A DNA stretch of 64,000 nucleotides from Myxococcota bacterium (GCA_028277885.1 JANQFK010000067.1:35598-99597); one strand, 5' to 3'. Counted from the first letter of the stretch, positions 17,164 through 27,696 are shown. Numbers and translations are program-made. The notes: generated by a model not told the origin, from the letters alone.

Positions 17164-17393
17164 GTTCGAGGGGAATCGCGCGGTGCGATCTCCATCGGAC
17201 GAGAAAACCTCGGGCCCGCGGGTCCGGCAGACAGGACGACGCCTGACGACGCCCAGCAGCTCGGATCCGCGAGGACCGAGACACGGGGGCGGGTAGGGCG
17301 ATCGAGGCGGACGCCCCCCATCGGCCGACGCCAGGACCCGACCGGGTCCGATCGCACGCGCCTCCGGCAGCCGCCGGCGGGCGCGTTTTCGTT
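17164..17393 (+). ncRNA. structured leader RNA or small RNA upstream of panB
   Basis: About 230 bases with no gene lie between a strong promoter and a T-rich terminator. The 5' arm 17178-17190 (GCGCGGTGCGATC) pairs with 17350-17361 (GATCGCACGCGC) as a 12-bp helix with one bulged G. The 3' arm overlaps the left arm of the terminator at 17357-17362, so the two folds exclude each other. Inner helices include GGGTCC (17220-17225) with GGACCC (17334-17339), plus a local hairpin near 17226-17253 with GACGAC internal loops. Position suits a pan-motif-type regulatory leader, known upstream of pantothenate operons including deltaproteobacterial ones. An independent small RNA (6S-like in size) is the alternative. 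Confidence 0.5.
17357..17393 (+). terminator. Rho-independent terminator/attenuator before panB
   Basis: The stem pairs CGCGCC (17357-17362) with GGCGCG (17380-17385) and CCGGC with GCCGG around a 4-base loop. TTTTCGTTT follows at once. It lies 35 bases upstream of the panB start, so either it ends a separate small RNA or it is an attenuator. Confidence 0.65.
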
Positions 17394-17401
17394 TCCGGGA
17401 C

Positions 17402-17430
17402 CAGCGCCCCGAGGCGGGAGGCGCTGCATG
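17402..17430 (+). promoter_or_regulatory. hairpin occluding the panB ribosome-binding site
   Basis: CAGCGCC (17402-17408) pairs with GGCGCTG (17420-17426), directly before ATG 17428. The Shine-Dalgarno GGGAGG (17416-17421) lies in the loop and the base of the right arm, so the hairpin could restrict initiation. Confidence 0.4.
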
Positions 17431-18255
17431 TCCACCGTCAACCAGGCCAGCCGTCGCGAGCACCGGGTCAGTGTGCGCTCACTCGCCCGCGCCAAGCGTC
17501 GGGGCGAGCCCTTCTCGATGCTCACCGCCTACGACCACGCCTTCGCGCGTATCTTCGACGCCGCGGGGATCGACGTCCTGCTGGTGGGCGACTCCCTCGC
17601 CAACGTGGTGCAGGGCCTCGACACCACGCTGCCCGTCACCCTCGACGAGATGATCTACCACACGCGCCTCGTGGCCCGGGCCGCGACGCGCGCGCTGGTC
17701 GTGGGCGACATGCCCTTCGGCAGCTTCCAGGGCTCCCCGGAGCGGGCGGTGGAGAGCGCGATCCGCATGGTGAAGGAGGGCGGCGCCCAGGCGGTGAAGC
17801 TCGAGGGCGGCGTCGGCGCCGCCGAGACCATCCGCCGCATCGTCGGAACCGACGTCCCCGTGATGGGCCACGTCGGCCTCACCCCCCAGTCCGTGCACCG
17901 CATGGGCGGCTACCGCGTGCAGGGCCGCGGCGACGCCGGCCGCGAGCGGTTGCTCGCGGACGCCCGCGCCGTCGAGGAGGCCGGGGCCTTCGCGGTGGTG
18001 CTCGAGGGCATGCCCGCGGACCTGGCCCGGGAGATCACCGCGGAGCTCGCGATCCCCACCATCGGGATCGGTGCGGGAGCGGCCTGCGACGGCCAGGTGC
18101 TGGTGATGCACGACCTGCTGGGCCTGAACGACTGGTCGCCGAGCTTCGTGAAGCAGTACGCCGACCTCGGAGCCCTGGCGTCGAAGGCGGCGCGGGCCTT
18201 CGCCGACGACGTGGCGAGCCGCAAGTTCCCCGGCGACGAGCACTGCTACCGCTGA
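17428..18255 (+). CDS. panB: 3-methyl-2-oxobutanoate hydroxymethyltransferase
   Basis: First enzyme of the pantothenate branch, making ketopantoate from alpha-ketoisovalerate and 5,10-methylene-THF. The 275-residue TIM barrel shows [32 protein letters not shown], the AVKLEGG metal/substrate segment and [20 protein letters not shown]. The ATG follows GGGAGG. panC starts within its stop codon (TGATG). Confidence 0.96.
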   Translation: MSTVNQASRREHRVSVRSLARAKRRGEPFSMLTAYDHAFARIFDAAGIDVLLVGDSLANVVQGLDTTLPVTLDEMIYHTRLVARAATRALVVGDMPFGSFQGSPERAVESAIRMVKEGGAQAVKLEGGVGAAETIRRIVGTDVPVMGHVGLTPQSVHRMGGYRVQGRGDAGRERLLADARAVEEAGAFAVVLEGMPADLAREITAELAIPTIGIGAGAACDGQVLVMHDLLGLNDWSPSFVKQYADLGALASKAARAFADDVASRKFPGDEHCYR

Positions 18256-19136
18256 TGGAGGTCGTGCGCGACGTCCGCGCGCTGCAGCGCCGGGCCGACG
18301 AGGACCGCGCCGCGGGAAGGCGCATCGCGCTGGTGCCCACCATGGGGGCGCTCCACGCGGGGCACCTCGCGCTGGTCGCCGAGGCGCGGCGGCGGGCGGA
18401 CGTGGTGTGCGTCTCGATCTACGTGAACCCCACCCAGTTCGGCCCCGGCGAGGACCTCGCCGCCTACCCCCGCACCCTCGAGGCGGACCTCGCCGCCTGC
18501 CGCGAGGCGGGCGCGTCGCGGGTGTTCCTGCCCGACGACGCCGCCCTGTACCCGCCGGGCGCCCAGACCGTCGTCGAGGTGACGGAGCTCGCGAAGCCCC
18601 TGTGCGGCGCGGCGCGTCCGGTCCACTTCCGGGGCGTGGCCACGGTGGTGACGAAGCTGCTCGTGGCGGCGCGCCCCGACGTCGCGGTCTTCGGCGAGAA
18701 GGACTTCCAGCAGCTCGCGCTGATCCGTCGCCTGGTGCGGGACCTCGGCTTCGACGTGGAGGTGGTGGGCGTCCCCACGCTGCGCGAGCCCGATGGCCTC
18801 GCGCTCTCGAGCCGCAACGCCTACCTCGACGCCGCCATGCGCGGCGAGGCCCCGGCCCTGGTGCGCGCCCTCGACGCCGCCGAGGGCGCCCACGCGGCCG
18901 GGGAGCGCCGCCGCGACGCGCTCCTCGCCGCGGCGCGGGCCGAGATCGCCAAGGCGCCCCACGCCGAGATCGACTACCTCGAGCTGCGCGACCCCGGGAG
19001 CCTGGCCCCGGCCCCCGAGCGGCTCGCGGGCCCCACGCTGCTCGCGCTGGCGGTGCGCTTCCCGGCGAGGGCCGGGAGCGCGGCCGGCGACGTGCGACTG
19101 ATCGACAACCGGGTACTGAAGGAGAGCCTGTCGTGA
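18255..19136 (+). CDS. panC: pantothenate synthetase
   Basis: ATP-dependent condensation of pantoate and beta-alanine. The 293-residue protein has the HIGH-type motif HAGH in [39 protein letters not shown], and FGEKDFQQL. The KMSKS-like loop is [11 protein letters not shown]. It overlaps panB by 1 base and panD by 4 bases. Confidence 0.96.
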   Translation: MEVVRDVRALQRRADEDRAAGRRIALVPTMGALHAGHLALVAEARRRADVVCVSIYVNPTQFGPGEDLAAYPRTLEADLAACREAGASRVFLPDDAALYPPGAQTVVEVTELAKPLCGAARPVHFRGVATVVTKLLVAARPDVAVFGEKDFQQLALIRRLVRDLGFDVEVVGVPTLREPDGLALSSRNAYLDAAMRGEAPALVRALDAAEGAHAAGERRRDALLAAARAEIAKAPHAEIDYLELRDPGSLAPAPERLAGPTLLALAVRFPARAGSAAGDVRLIDNRVLKESLS

Positions 19137-19483
19137 CCCGAACCCTGCTCAAGTCCAAGATCCACCGCGCGCGCGTCACCGAGGCCAACCTCGAGTACGA
19201 GGGCAGCGTCACCATCGACGAGGACCTGCTCCGCGCCGCCGACATCCTGCCCTACGAGGCCGTCGACATCTGGGACTGCACCAACGGGGCTCGCCTGCGC
19301 ACCTACGCGATCGCGGGCGAGCCCGGCTCCGGCGAGGTCTGCGTGAACGGCGCCGCCGCCCACCGGGTGAAGCCCCACGACGTGGTCATCATCGCGAGCT
19401 GGACCGAGCTCCCCGACGCCGAGGCCCGCGCCTGGAAGGCGAAGCGGGTCTTCGTGGACGAGCGCAACCGCCCGCGGGAGTAG
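19133..19483 (+). CDS. panD: aspartate 1-decarboxylase (pyruvoyl enzyme)
   Basis: Makes beta-alanine from aspartate. A 116-residue pro-enzyme with the self-cleavage site Gly-Ser in [13 protein letters not shown] (Ser25 becomes the pyruvoyl group). Also seen are [15 protein letters not shown] and [22 protein letters not shown] 19133 overlaps the panC stop. The maturation factor PanZ is not in the window. Confidence 0.96.
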   Translation: MTRTLLKSKIHRARVTEANLEYEGSVTIDEDLLRAADILPYEAVDIWDCTNGARLRTYAIAGEPGSGEVCVNGAAAHRVKPHDVVIIASWTELPDAEARAWKAKRVFVDERNRPRE

Positions 19484-19520
19484 CGGCCGGGGCCCGGGCG
19501 CGGGCGGGTTCGCCGCCCGC

Positions 19521-19526
19521 TAGGAT
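19521..19526 (+). promoter_or_regulatory. -10-like TAGGAT 8 bases before smpB ATG
   Basis: No Shine-Dalgarno lies between this hexamer and the ATG at 19535, so a leaderless smpB transcript is inferred. Confidence 0.45.
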
Positions 19527-19534
19527 CGCCCGCC

Positions 19535-20035
19535 ATGGCGGCCTCCAAGGGCAAGGGCTCGAAGGGCGGGAAGGCCCGCAGCGCGATCGTCCAGAACCGG
19601 CGGGCCCGCCACGACTACGAGGTGCTCGACACCTTCGAGGCGGGCATCGCGCTGGTCGGTCCCGAGGTGAAGTCGCTGCGCGCCGGCAAGGCCAACCTCT
19701 CCGACGCCTACGCGGTGGTGAGCCGCGGCGAGGTGATCCTCAAGAGCCTCCACATCAGCCCCTACCCCCAGGCCGCGCGCGAGAACCCGGACCCGCGCCG
19801 CGACCGCAAGCTGCTGCTCCACCGCGGCGAGATCGCGAAGCTCGGCGGGCAGGTGGCGGAGCGCGGCCTGACCCTGGTGCCGCTGTCGATCTACTGGAAG
19901 GAGGGGCGGGCCAAGGTGGAGCTGGCGCTGGCGCGGGGGCGCCAGCGCCACGACAAGCGCCAGGCGATCCGCAAGCGCGAGGAGGAGCGCGAGGTGCGCG
20001 GCGTCCTGCGCCGGCGCCAGCGCGGACGCTCGTGA
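19535..20035 (+). CDS. smpB: SsrA-binding protein SmpB
   Basis: A 166-residue OB-fold partner of tmRNA in ribosome rescue. Conserved segments are VQNRRARHDYEVLDTFEAGI, LVGPEVKSLRAGKANLSDAY and RDRKLLLHRGEIAKL. The basic C-terminal tail enters the decoding site (KRQAIRKREEEREVRGVLRR). It is slightly longer than E. coli SmpB because of basic ends. No ssrA gene was found nearby. A 4-base overlap leads to the next gene. Confidence 0.95.
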   Translation: MAASKGKGSKGGKARSAIVQNRRARHDYEVLDTFEAGIALVGPEVKSLRAGKANLSDAYAVVSRGEVILKSLHISPYPQAARENPDPRRDRKLLLHRGEIAKLGGQVAERGLTLVPLSIYWKEGRAKVELALARGRQRHDKRQAIRKREEEREVRGVLRRRQRGRS

Positions 20036-21426
20036 GCCGCGGGCGCGCCGCACTCCTGGCCGCCTCGCTGGTGCTGGCGGCGGCCGCCGCCGCGGAGCCC
20101 CGCTACCTGCACAACCGCTGGGACTACGAGGCCTTCCGCGCCGTCTACCCCGAGGTGCTCGAGCCCAACTACCTGCCCTTCATGGCGGCGCGGGTGGCGC
20201 TGCCCGCCGCGTCGCCGGCCTGGCGCCGTCCCTGGCGTTGGCTCGCGGGTTGGCTCGGCGCGGCGCCGCCACCGCCCGAGCTGCTCGTCTTCTGCCGCTG
20301 GTCCGACGGCGACTTCCCGCTCGCCGTGCACGTGGTGCCGCCGGTCATCGACCCCGGCCTCGGCGACGCGCTGTTCCCGCGCCCGCCGGGCGAGTACGTG
20401 GCGGCGGTGGAGCGGGCCCTCGGCCTGTGGGAGGACGGGCTCGAGGGCCGCGTGGGCTTCGAGATGGCGGCGAGCCGCGCCGAGGCCGACCTCACCATCG
20501 AGCTGCGCGGCGAGGAGGCGCCCACGCCGGACGCCTCGGTCCAGGTCCTCGGCGCGACCCCGCTCGGGGACGCCTGCCAGGTGGAGCGGTTGGAAGGGAC
20601 GCCGCTCGATCCGCGCCAGGTCCGGCGCCTCGCCGTGCGCTACCGCGTGCCCGAGCTGCGCGTCTTCGTCGCCGACCGCCACGGCCTGCTGCTGCCCGAC
20701 CAGGTCGAGAAGGTGGCGCTCCACGAGATCGGCCACGCGCTCGGGATGCACGGCCACAGCCCGATCCCCAACGACCTGATGTTCCGCGTGGTGCGCGACC
20801 GGCTGCCCCGCGGCGAGCTCGGAGCCGAGGACGTGAACAGCTTCGTCTCGCTCTACTCGATCCCCAACGGCACCGTCTACCGCGACCTCCCCGAGGCGCC
20901 GGAGGCGCCGCCCGACCTCGCGCGCGAGCTGCCGACCCCGCCGCGCCTCGCCCTCGCGCCCCACGTGGACCCGCGGCTGGGCTTCGAGGTGCAGCTGCCC
21001 GCGGGCTGGACCCACCTCGCCATGGAGCAGGGCGTGGTGGCGGTCGAGGGCGTCACCTGGGACTACACCTGCTCGATCCAGATCCTGGTGCGCGGCTACC
21101 CCTCCCTCGCCGACTACCTGGGCCGCTACGCCGGAGCCCACCTCGGCGGCGGCACGCTGGTCTCCGAGTCGGACGTCGAGGTCGCGGGCCGGCCGGCGCT
21201 GCGCTTCGTGCTGGCCGCCCCGGAGGCCGGTGCCATCGAGGAGCTCACCTTCCTCGAGAGCGGCGACGGCCGGGTGGTGATCGCGATCGGCGAGTGCCCC
21301 GAGCCGCTGCACGCGAGCTCCCGGGTCTACTTCGATGCGGTCCTCGACTCCCTCGAGCTGCACGGCGTCGGGCCCGCCGCCCGGGGGCGCGAGTACGCCC
21401 CGGGGCCGGAGGAGCCGGCTCCATGA
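20032..21426 (+). CDS. secreted matrixin-like metalloprotease
   Basis: A 464-residue protein with a signal peptide (RAALLAASLVLAAAAAAEP). The zinc site HEIGHALGMHGH (near residue 233) is HExxHxxGxxH of metzincins, followed by a Met-turn candidate in SPIPNDLMFRV. The C-terminal third (about 300-450) is a separate beta-rich domain (LGFEVQLPAGWTHLAMEQGV). It probably acts in the envelope or outside. GTG 20032 overlaps the smpB stop. Substrate unknown. Confidence 0.78.
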   Translation: MSRGRAALLAASLVLAAAAAAEPRYLHNRWDYEAFRAVYPEVLEPNYLPFMAARVALPAASPAWRRPWRWLAGWLGAAPPPPELLVFCRWSDGDFPLAVHVVPPVIDPGLGDALFPRPPGEYVAAVERALGLWEDGLEGRVGFEMAASRAEADLTIELRGEEAPTPDASVQVLGATPLGDACQVERLEGTPLDPRQVRRLAVRYRVPELRVFVADRHGLLLPDQVEKVALHEIGHALGMHGHSPIPNDLMFRVVRDRLPRGELGAEDVNSFVSLYSIPNGTVYRDLPEAPEAPPDLARELPTPPRLALAPHVDPRLGFEVQLPAGWTHLAMEQGVVAVEGVTWDYTCSIQILVRGYPSLADYLGRYAGAHLGGGTLVSESDVEVAGRPALRFVLAAPEAGAIEELTFLESGDGRVVIAIGECPEPLHASSRVYFDAVLDSLELHGVGPAARGREYAPGPEEPAP

Positions 21427-21450
21427 GCCGCCGCCAGGCGTGGGCTTTTT
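21426..21450 (+). terminator. possible terminator after the matrixin-like gene
   Basis: AGCCGCC and GGC...GGCT can pair with a bulge, and TTTTT follows at 21446-21450. The stem is imperfect. The rest of this 111-base gap has a TTGACG at 21482 without a good -10. Confidence 0.3.
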
Positions 21451-21537
21451 GCCTCGGCTCGTGGGGTCCACGGCTTCTCGGTTGACGGCGTCGATCGCGC
21501 TCGGTGTCATACCGCCGGGGGACGAGGAGGGGCGGCG

Positions 21538-21939
21538 ATGCGGAGCCTCTTGGTCGGACTGGGGCTGGCGGTCCTGGTCTTCGGTGGCGTGATCTACGTG
21601 GCCAGCGAGTACGGGGGCGAGGTGGTCCACCTGCACACCACCGACGCCGACGGCGAGGTGCACGAGACGCCGCTCTGGATCGTCGAGATCGGTCCGGACC
21701 TCTGGCTCCGGGCGGGAGACCCCGGGAGCGGCTGGCTCCAGCGCCTCTCCGAGCGGCCCGCGGTGGAGCTCGAGCGGGACGGCCGGATGGGACGCTACGA
21801 GGCCTTCGCGGTGCCCCACATGGGGCCTGAAGTGGACGCCAAGATGGCCGAAAAGTACGGGCTGGCGGACCGCGTGATCGGCATGATCCGGAGCGAGGGG
21901 GAGAGCATCGCGGTCCGGCTGGATCCGCGGGGCGCCTGA
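21538..21939 (+). CDS. membrane-anchored split-barrel-like protein, 133 aa
   Basis: One N-terminal membrane segment (LLVGLGLAVLVFGGVIYVAS) precedes a small domain with TPLWIVEIGPDLWLRAGDPG, then SGWLQRLSERPAVELERDGR and KYGLADRVIGMI. The order resembles deazaflavin/PPOX-type split-barrel proteins (DUF385-like), which bind F420 or flavin, but no binding residue is certain. GAGGAGGGG precedes the ATG. Function unassigned. Confidence 0.6.
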   Translation: MRSLLVGLGLAVLVFGGVIYVASEYGGEVVHLHTTDADGEVHETPLWIVEIGPDLWLRAGDPGSGWLQRLSERPAVELERDGRMGRYEAFAVPHMGPEVDAKMAEKYGLADRVIGMIRSEGESIAVRLDPRGA

Positions 21940-21987
21940 GGCGATCGTCCGGGCGCCGGCGTCGGGACGAGCGGCGAGGAGGGGAAG

Positions 21988-22761
21988 GTGAGCTACGAGA
22001 TCCGCGAGATGTCCTTCGGCGAGATCCTCGACATGGGGTTCCGCCTGCTGCGCAACCACTTCGTCCTGCTGGTGGGCATCGCGGCCGTCTTCTACGTGCC
22101 CTTCGGACTGGTGGTGAACTCCCTGGTGGATCCCGCCACCGGGGCGCCGCCGACCCCGGAGCAGGTGCTCGTGCTCATCGTGCTCGGGCTGGTCGCCTTC
22201 GCGGTCATCAACCCGGTGGTCTTCGCCGCCATCACCCACGCCCTGGGCGAGTCCTACCTCGGGCGCTCGACGGGCATCGGCGACGGCCTGCGCGTCGGCT
22301 TCTCGATCCTGCTCCCACTGGTGGGCACCTCGCTCCTCGCGGTCCTGGCCGAGCTGGTGGGCTTCGTGCTGCTCATCATCCCGGGCATCTACCTGGCCCT
22401 GGCGTTCCTGGTCCTGCAGCAGGTGATGGTGCTCGAGCGGCGCTTCGGGTTCGCGGCGCTCAGCCGCAGCCACGAGCTGATGAAGGGCCACAAGGCGCGC
22501 GGCTTCGGCATCATGCTGGTGAGCTACATCCTCGTCGGCGTGGTGACCGCCGGCGTCGGCCTGCTGACCGCCATCTTCCCCGTGCCCGTGGTCGGCACGG
22601 TGGTCGACGCCCTGGCCCAGTCCGTGGGCTACGCCTTCCTCTCGGCGGTGCTCGTGGTGCTCTACTTCGACATCCGCTGCCGCAAGGAGTCCTTCGACCT
22701 GGAGCACCTGGCGAGCCTGGTCGAGGAGGAGGCGACGGGCGCACCGGCACCCATCGGGTAG
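21988..22761 (+). CDS. polytopic membrane protein (GPDPase_memb / YciC-like)
   Basis: A 257-residue protein with about six membrane segments. The N-terminal MSFGEILDMGFRLLRNHFVL and the central LLIIPGIYLALAFLVLQQVM are typical of the glycerophosphodiesterase-type membrane domain and YciC families. It starts with GTG after GAGGAGGGGAAGG. It lies 6 bases before the DUF4129 gene, so it probably belongs to the same membrane-associated cluster. The molecular role is unknown. Confidence 0.75.
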   Translation: MSYEIREMSFGEILDMGFRLLRNHFVLLVGIAAVFYVPFGLVVNSLVDPATGAPPTPEQVLVLIVLGLVAFAVINPVVFAAITHALGESYLGRSTGIGDGLRVGFSILLPLVGTSLLAVLAELVGFVLLIIPGIYLALAFLVLQQVMVLERRFGFAALSRSHELMKGHKARGFGIMLVSYILVGVVTAGVGLLTAIFPVPVVGTVVDALAQSVGYAFLSAVLVVLYFDIRCRKESFDLEHLASLVEEEATGAPAPIG

Positions 22762-22767
22762 CGGCGC

Positions 22768-23385
22768 ATGGGCGAGGGGCTCGACGCCAGCGACGAGCGG
22801 GTCCGCGAGCTCGCCTCCGAGATCCTCGCCCGCGAGGAGTACGCGGCCTGGCGCATCGACGTCGACGCCTGGCGCCGCGTGATCGAGTGGCTGCAGGGCT
22901 GGACCGAGTGGCTCGAGGGCCTGCGCCTCGACGCGCCGGCCCTCTACTGGCTCGTCGTGGTCGGCCTGCTGCTGCTCTCCCTGGTGCTCCTCGCCCACGT
23001 GGTCTGGACGGTGCACCGAGCCGTGAGCGCGCCGGTCCCCGAGGCGGCGCGCGGCGCGGTGCGCGACCGGCCCGGGCTGCTGGTGCTCGCCGAGGGCTTC
23101 GCCCGGGAGGGCCGCTACCTCGAGGCGGCGCGCCACGTCGAGCTCGCGACCCTCGAGCTGCTGCTCGAGAGCCGGGTGATCGAGCTGGGGCGCTCGGAGC
23201 CCAACCGGGTGCTGCGCCGCCGGCTGCGCGAGGCGCCGCTCCCCGAGGCCGAGCGCCGGGAGCTGCTCGGGCTGGTGGACCGGCTCGAGCGGCGGCTGTT
23301 CCGGGACCGCGTCGAGGACCCCGAGCTCTACGCCGGCTGGCGGACGCTCCACCGCCGGGTGGCGGCGCTCCCGGCGCCGGCGTGA
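22768..23385 (+). CDS. DUF4129 domain protein
   Basis: A 205-residue protein with one membrane segment at about 68-92 (LVVVGLLLLSLVLLAHVVW). The C-terminal DUF4129-type cytoplasmic helical domain includes AEGFAREGRYLEAARHVELA and LEPNRVLRR-like sequence. DUF4129 proteins are regular partners of MoxR and DUF58 proteins. It is the first clearly MoxR-cluster gene here. Confidence 0.75.
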   Translation: MGEGLDASDERVRELASEILAREEYAAWRIDVDAWRRVIEWLQGWTEWLEGLRLDAPALYWLVVVGLLLLSLVLLAHVVWTVHRAVSAPVPEAARGAVRDRPGLLVLAEGFAREGRYLEAARHVELATLELLLESRVIELGRSEPNRVLRRRLREAPLPEAERRELLGLVDRLERRLFRDRVEDPELYAGWRTLHRRVAALPAPA

Positions 23386-23392
23386 GTCGGCC

Positions 23393-24792
23393 GTGAGTCG
23401 CGCACGACGCTCCGCCATCGCCGCGATCGTGGTGCTCGCGGTGCTGGGCCTGTTCTGGCCCTCGAAGCGCACCCACCTCGAGGCCAACACGTTCGGCACC
23501 GTGCCCGGGGGCCAGCGCGCGCTGTTCGAGCTCCTGACCGACCTGGGCCTGCCGGTCTCGCGCAGCTACCTGCCGCCGGCCGTGCTGCCGCCCCAGGACG
23601 TGGTGTGGTGGATCGAGCCGACGGACGCCTGCACGCGGGTGGTCGCCGACCGGGGCGCCGACGAGACCGCGGACGCGGCCGACGACGAGGGTGCGGAGGG
23701 GGGGCCGGAAGGGGAGGCGGTGGCGCCCGCCCCGCCGGCCGATCCTCCCGCCCCGCCCGACCCGCCCGCGTCGCCGCTCTGGGATCCCGCCCCCTGGCTC
23801 GAGGCCGGCGGCACGGGCCTGGTGTTCCTGCCCACGGAGCCCTACTGGAGCCTGGCGAGCGCGCTCGATCCCACCCTCGTCGGGACGGACTGCACGCGTC
23901 TGGGCCCCTTCCTCCTGCCCGAACGCGACGCTCCCGAGGACGACGCGGAGACCGACGCGCCGGATACGGGCGAGGCGGGGGCCGGGGCCGAGGAGCCCGA
24001 GGGCGCCGACGGCGATCGCGGGCTCGACCCCTTCGAGCGCTGGTGGAGCGGGGAGCCCGACGCGGACGACGACCTCCCGGTGCAGGTCGTGGAGGGCGAC
24101 CTCGTGGGCGAGCCCCGTCGGCTCCAGGGGCCGCGCCTGCGGCGCTTCCTCGGGGACGGCGGGCTGCGGGTGCGCGCGCGCGTGGACGGAGCCCCCTTCG
24201 TGCTCGAGAAGCGGGTCGGCGCGGGCCGGCTCGTGGTGGTCGCCGACGGCCGCTTCCTCACCAACGCCTGGCTGGACCGCGCCGACGCGGCGCCCCTGGC
24301 CCTCGACCTGGTGCGCGCCTTCGGCGTGCCCGCCTTCGACGAGCGCAGCCACGGCCTGCGCCGGGAGCAGCGGGCCCTGGTCTACCTGGCCGGCTCGCCG
24401 GCGCTGCCGGTCTTCGGTGGCCTCGTGGCCCTGGGCCTGCTGGCCCTGTGGCGCGGCAGCGCGCTGCCCCGCCGCGCCGTTGCCGAGGCGGACCCGGGGG
24501 CGCCGGAGCTCGAGCGCTTCGTCGACTCCCTCGCCACCCTCTACGCCCGCAGCCGGGACCACGCCCAGGTGGCCCGGCGCTACCGCGAGCTCAGCGTGGC
24601 GCGCCTGCGGCGGCGGCTCGGCCTGCCGCCCGAGACGCCGGCCCGGGCGGTGGTCGAGCGCCTGCGCGGCGAGGGGCGGGTCGCCCCCGCGGACCTGTCC
24701 CTGCTCGAGGCCGAGGACGCCCCGGTGCGCGGCGCCGCGGAGCTCCGCGGCCTGGCCCGCAGATTGGACGCACTCGTGAAGGAGGCCTGCCG

Positions 24793-24796
<4 letters not shown>
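23393..24796 (+). CDS. DUF4350 domain membrane protein with acidic insert
   Basis: A 467-residue protein. An N-terminal membrane anchor (IAAIVVLAVLGLFWPSKR) leads to a DUF4350-like domain (NTFGTVPGGQRALFELLTDL). A long acidic Asp/Glu/Ala insert covers about 85-110 and 180-215. A second membrane segment is near residue 343 (VFGGLVALGLLALWRG), with a cytosolic helical tail. The domain type is seen in MoxR operons. GTG 23393 starts 7 bases after DUF4129; MoxR follows with a 4-base overlap. Confidence 0.72.
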
Positions 24797-25769
<973 letters not shown>

Positions 25770-25773
<4 letters not shown>

Positions 25774-27086
25774 GGATCTCGCCGGGCCGGCGGCTGCTGG
25801 CCGCCACCGGGGTCTGGATCGCGCTGGCCACGGGGGCGGTGCTGCTCGCGCCGCTGCTCGTGGTGGCGGTGGGGGTGGCGCTCGGCGGCCTCGTGCTGGT
25901 CGGCTTCGACGCCTGGGCGCTGCGCCGTCGCCCGCCCCTCGAGCTGCGTCGACGGCTGCCCGAGAGGGCCTTCCTGGGGCGCCCCGCGAAGCTCGAGCTG
26001 GTTCTTCGCAATCCGTCGGATCTCCCCGTCCAGGCAGAGGTATTCGACGAGTGGCCGCGGGACCTCGCGGACCCGGACCCGGTCTTCCCGAAGCTCGCGC
26101 TCGCGCCCGGGCAGGAGCGCGTGCTCGAGGCCGAGGCGACGCCGCGGGTGCGCGGGGACCGGCCGCTGGGCCGTCCCGTGGCCCTCGAGTCCTCGCCCCT
26201 CGGCCTGCTGCGGCGCCGGGTGTCGGGGGCCGCCGGCGCCCGCCTCGCCGTGTATCCCGACACCTCGGCCCTGCTGCGCCCCGAGGCCCTCGACCCGCGC
26301 CGGGCCCTGGCGCTCCTCGGCGTGAAGCCCGCCCGCAAGCGCGGCGAGGGCATGGAGTTCGAGTCCCTGCGCGACTACGTGCCCGGCGACGACCCGCGCC
26401 GCATCGACTGGCCCGCCAGCGCGCGGCGCGGCCGGCCCGTGGTGCGCCTGCACCAGCACGAGCGCAACCACCAGGTGGTGATCGCCCTCGACGCGAGCCG
26501 GCTGATGGCGGGGCGCTTCGCTGGCCGCACCAAGCTCGACTACGCGGTGGACGCGGCGCTCGCGCTCGCCTACGCGGCGCTGCTGTCCGGCGACCGCATC
26601 GGCATGGCGCTCTTCGATCGCCGGGTGCAGGGCTTCGTGCCGCCCCGGCGCCGGCGCCGGGACCTCGGCGAGTTCGTCGAGCTGCTGCGCCCCGTGCAGC
26701 CCCGCATCGTGGAGGCGGACTTCCAGGCCCTGGCCACGGAGCTCGCCGCGCGCCAGCGCCAGCGTGCGCTGCTCGTGCTCCTGACGGACTTCGTCGAGGC
26801 GGACCCGGCGAGCTTCGCCGGCCCCCTCGGCGTGCTGGCGAAGCGTCACCAAGTGCTGCTGGTGGCCGTGCGCGACCGCGTCTACGACGCGCCCGAGACG
26901 GCGCGTGGCGCCGAGGACCGCCTGCGCCTGTACCGCCGCGTGGTGGTGGACGAGCTGCTCCACGAGCGCGAGATCGCGCTCGCCCAGCTGCGCCGCCGCG
27001 GGCTCCACACCCTCGACCTGCCGCCGGCCGCCATCACGGGCCCGGTGCTGAACCGCTACCTGGCGATCCGTGCCGCCTCGGCCTAG
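25770..27086 (+). CDS. DUF58 protein (VWA-like MoxR partner)
   Basis: A 438-residue protein with two N-terminal membrane segments (about 8-50). The DUF58 signature is EFESLRDYVPGDDPRRIDWP. A VWA-like fold follows, with MIDAS-type DASRLMAG and LLVLLTDFVEAD. GTG 25770 overlaps moxR. DUF58 proteins form membrane complexes activated by MoxR, with roles suggested in envelope homeostasis. It ends the continuous cluster; the usual SpoIIM and RDD partners lie 4 kb further on. Confidence 0.88.
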
Positions 27087-27094
27087 GGAGTCGC

Positions 27095-27100
27095 TATCGT
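27095..27100 (+). promoter_or_regulatory. -10-like TATCGT 8 bases before GTG 27109
   Basis: This supports GTG 27109 as a leaderless start of the L,D-transpeptidase gene rather than the GTG at 27070 or ATG at 27127. Confidence 0.4.
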
Positions 27101-27108
27101 GTCCCGGC

Positions 27109-27696
27109 GTGGTGCGACCTCGCCGGATGCCGACGCTTCCCGGAGCGCTGTGCGCGCTCCTCGCGTCCTTCGCATTCTTCGCGGTCGGGGCGTCTCCGCC
27201 GGATCCCGGCATCGAGCTGCGTCTCGACCGCAGCCGCTTCGAGATCGAGGCGCGCGACCTGCGCGACGGCGCCCAGGGACCGCGGCTGCGGGTGGCGCTC
27301 GGCTCGCCGGGCCACCCCACGCCGAGCGGCGCCTGGGCGCTCGAGCGGGTGATCCTCAACCCCGGCTGGACGCCGGGCCCCCGGGCGCGGGCCGCGGGCG
27401 CCCGTCCCGAGCCGCCCTCGACCCGCACGCCCATGGGCGCCGCCAAGATCCCCTTCTCCCGGGAGGGCGCCTACGCGCTCCACGGAGGCGCCATCCCGCT
27501 GGTGCTCGGCAAGCCGGTCTCGAGCGGCTGCATCCGCGCCCTCGACGACGCCCTGCTCGACCTGATCGACTGGCTCGGCGAGCAGGACGCCCTGCTCGAC
27601 GAGGCCGAGGCCCTCGCGGACGCGCCGGCGGGGCCCGCCGAGGCGGCCGAGCGGCATCGCCGCTTCCGCCGCCCGGTGCGCCTCTACACCCGCTAG
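27109..27696 (+). CDS. L,D-transpeptidase (YkuD domain)
   Basis: A 195-residue secreted enzyme. The signal peptide has n-region RPRR and core LPGALCALLASFAFFAVGAS. The catalytic segment reads YALHGGAIPLVLGKPVSSGC followed by IRALDDALLDLIDWL: the conserved HG, S and Cys-x-Arg of YkuD, with Cys as nucleophile. It would form 3-3 peptidoglycan cross-links or attach proteins to the wall. The C-terminal 40 residues are Ala/Arg-rich. It is a small representative of the family. Confidence 0.85.
   Translation: MVRPRRMPTLPGALCALLASFAFFAVGASPPDPGIELRLDRSRFEIEARDLRDGAQGPRLRVALGSPGHPTPSGAWALERVILNPGWTPGPRARAAGARPEPPSTRTPMGAAKIPFSREGAYALHGGAIPLVLGKPVSSGCIRALDDALLDLIDWLGEQDALLDEAEALADAPAGPAEAAERHRRFRRPVRLYTR

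Noticed and set aside
17164..17393. Firm call of 6S RNA
   Set aside because: The size and long closing helix would fit, but I could not recognise the conserved central bubble or the flanking consensus, so it is left as a leader or small RNA of unknown class.
19891..23499. 1202-codon open frame on the minus strand
   Set aside because: It runs antisense to smpB, the matrixin-like gene and the membrane genes, which all have clear domains and coupled starts. Its product is His/Arg/Val/Glu-rich without any motif, typical of an antisense shadow in GC-rich DNA.
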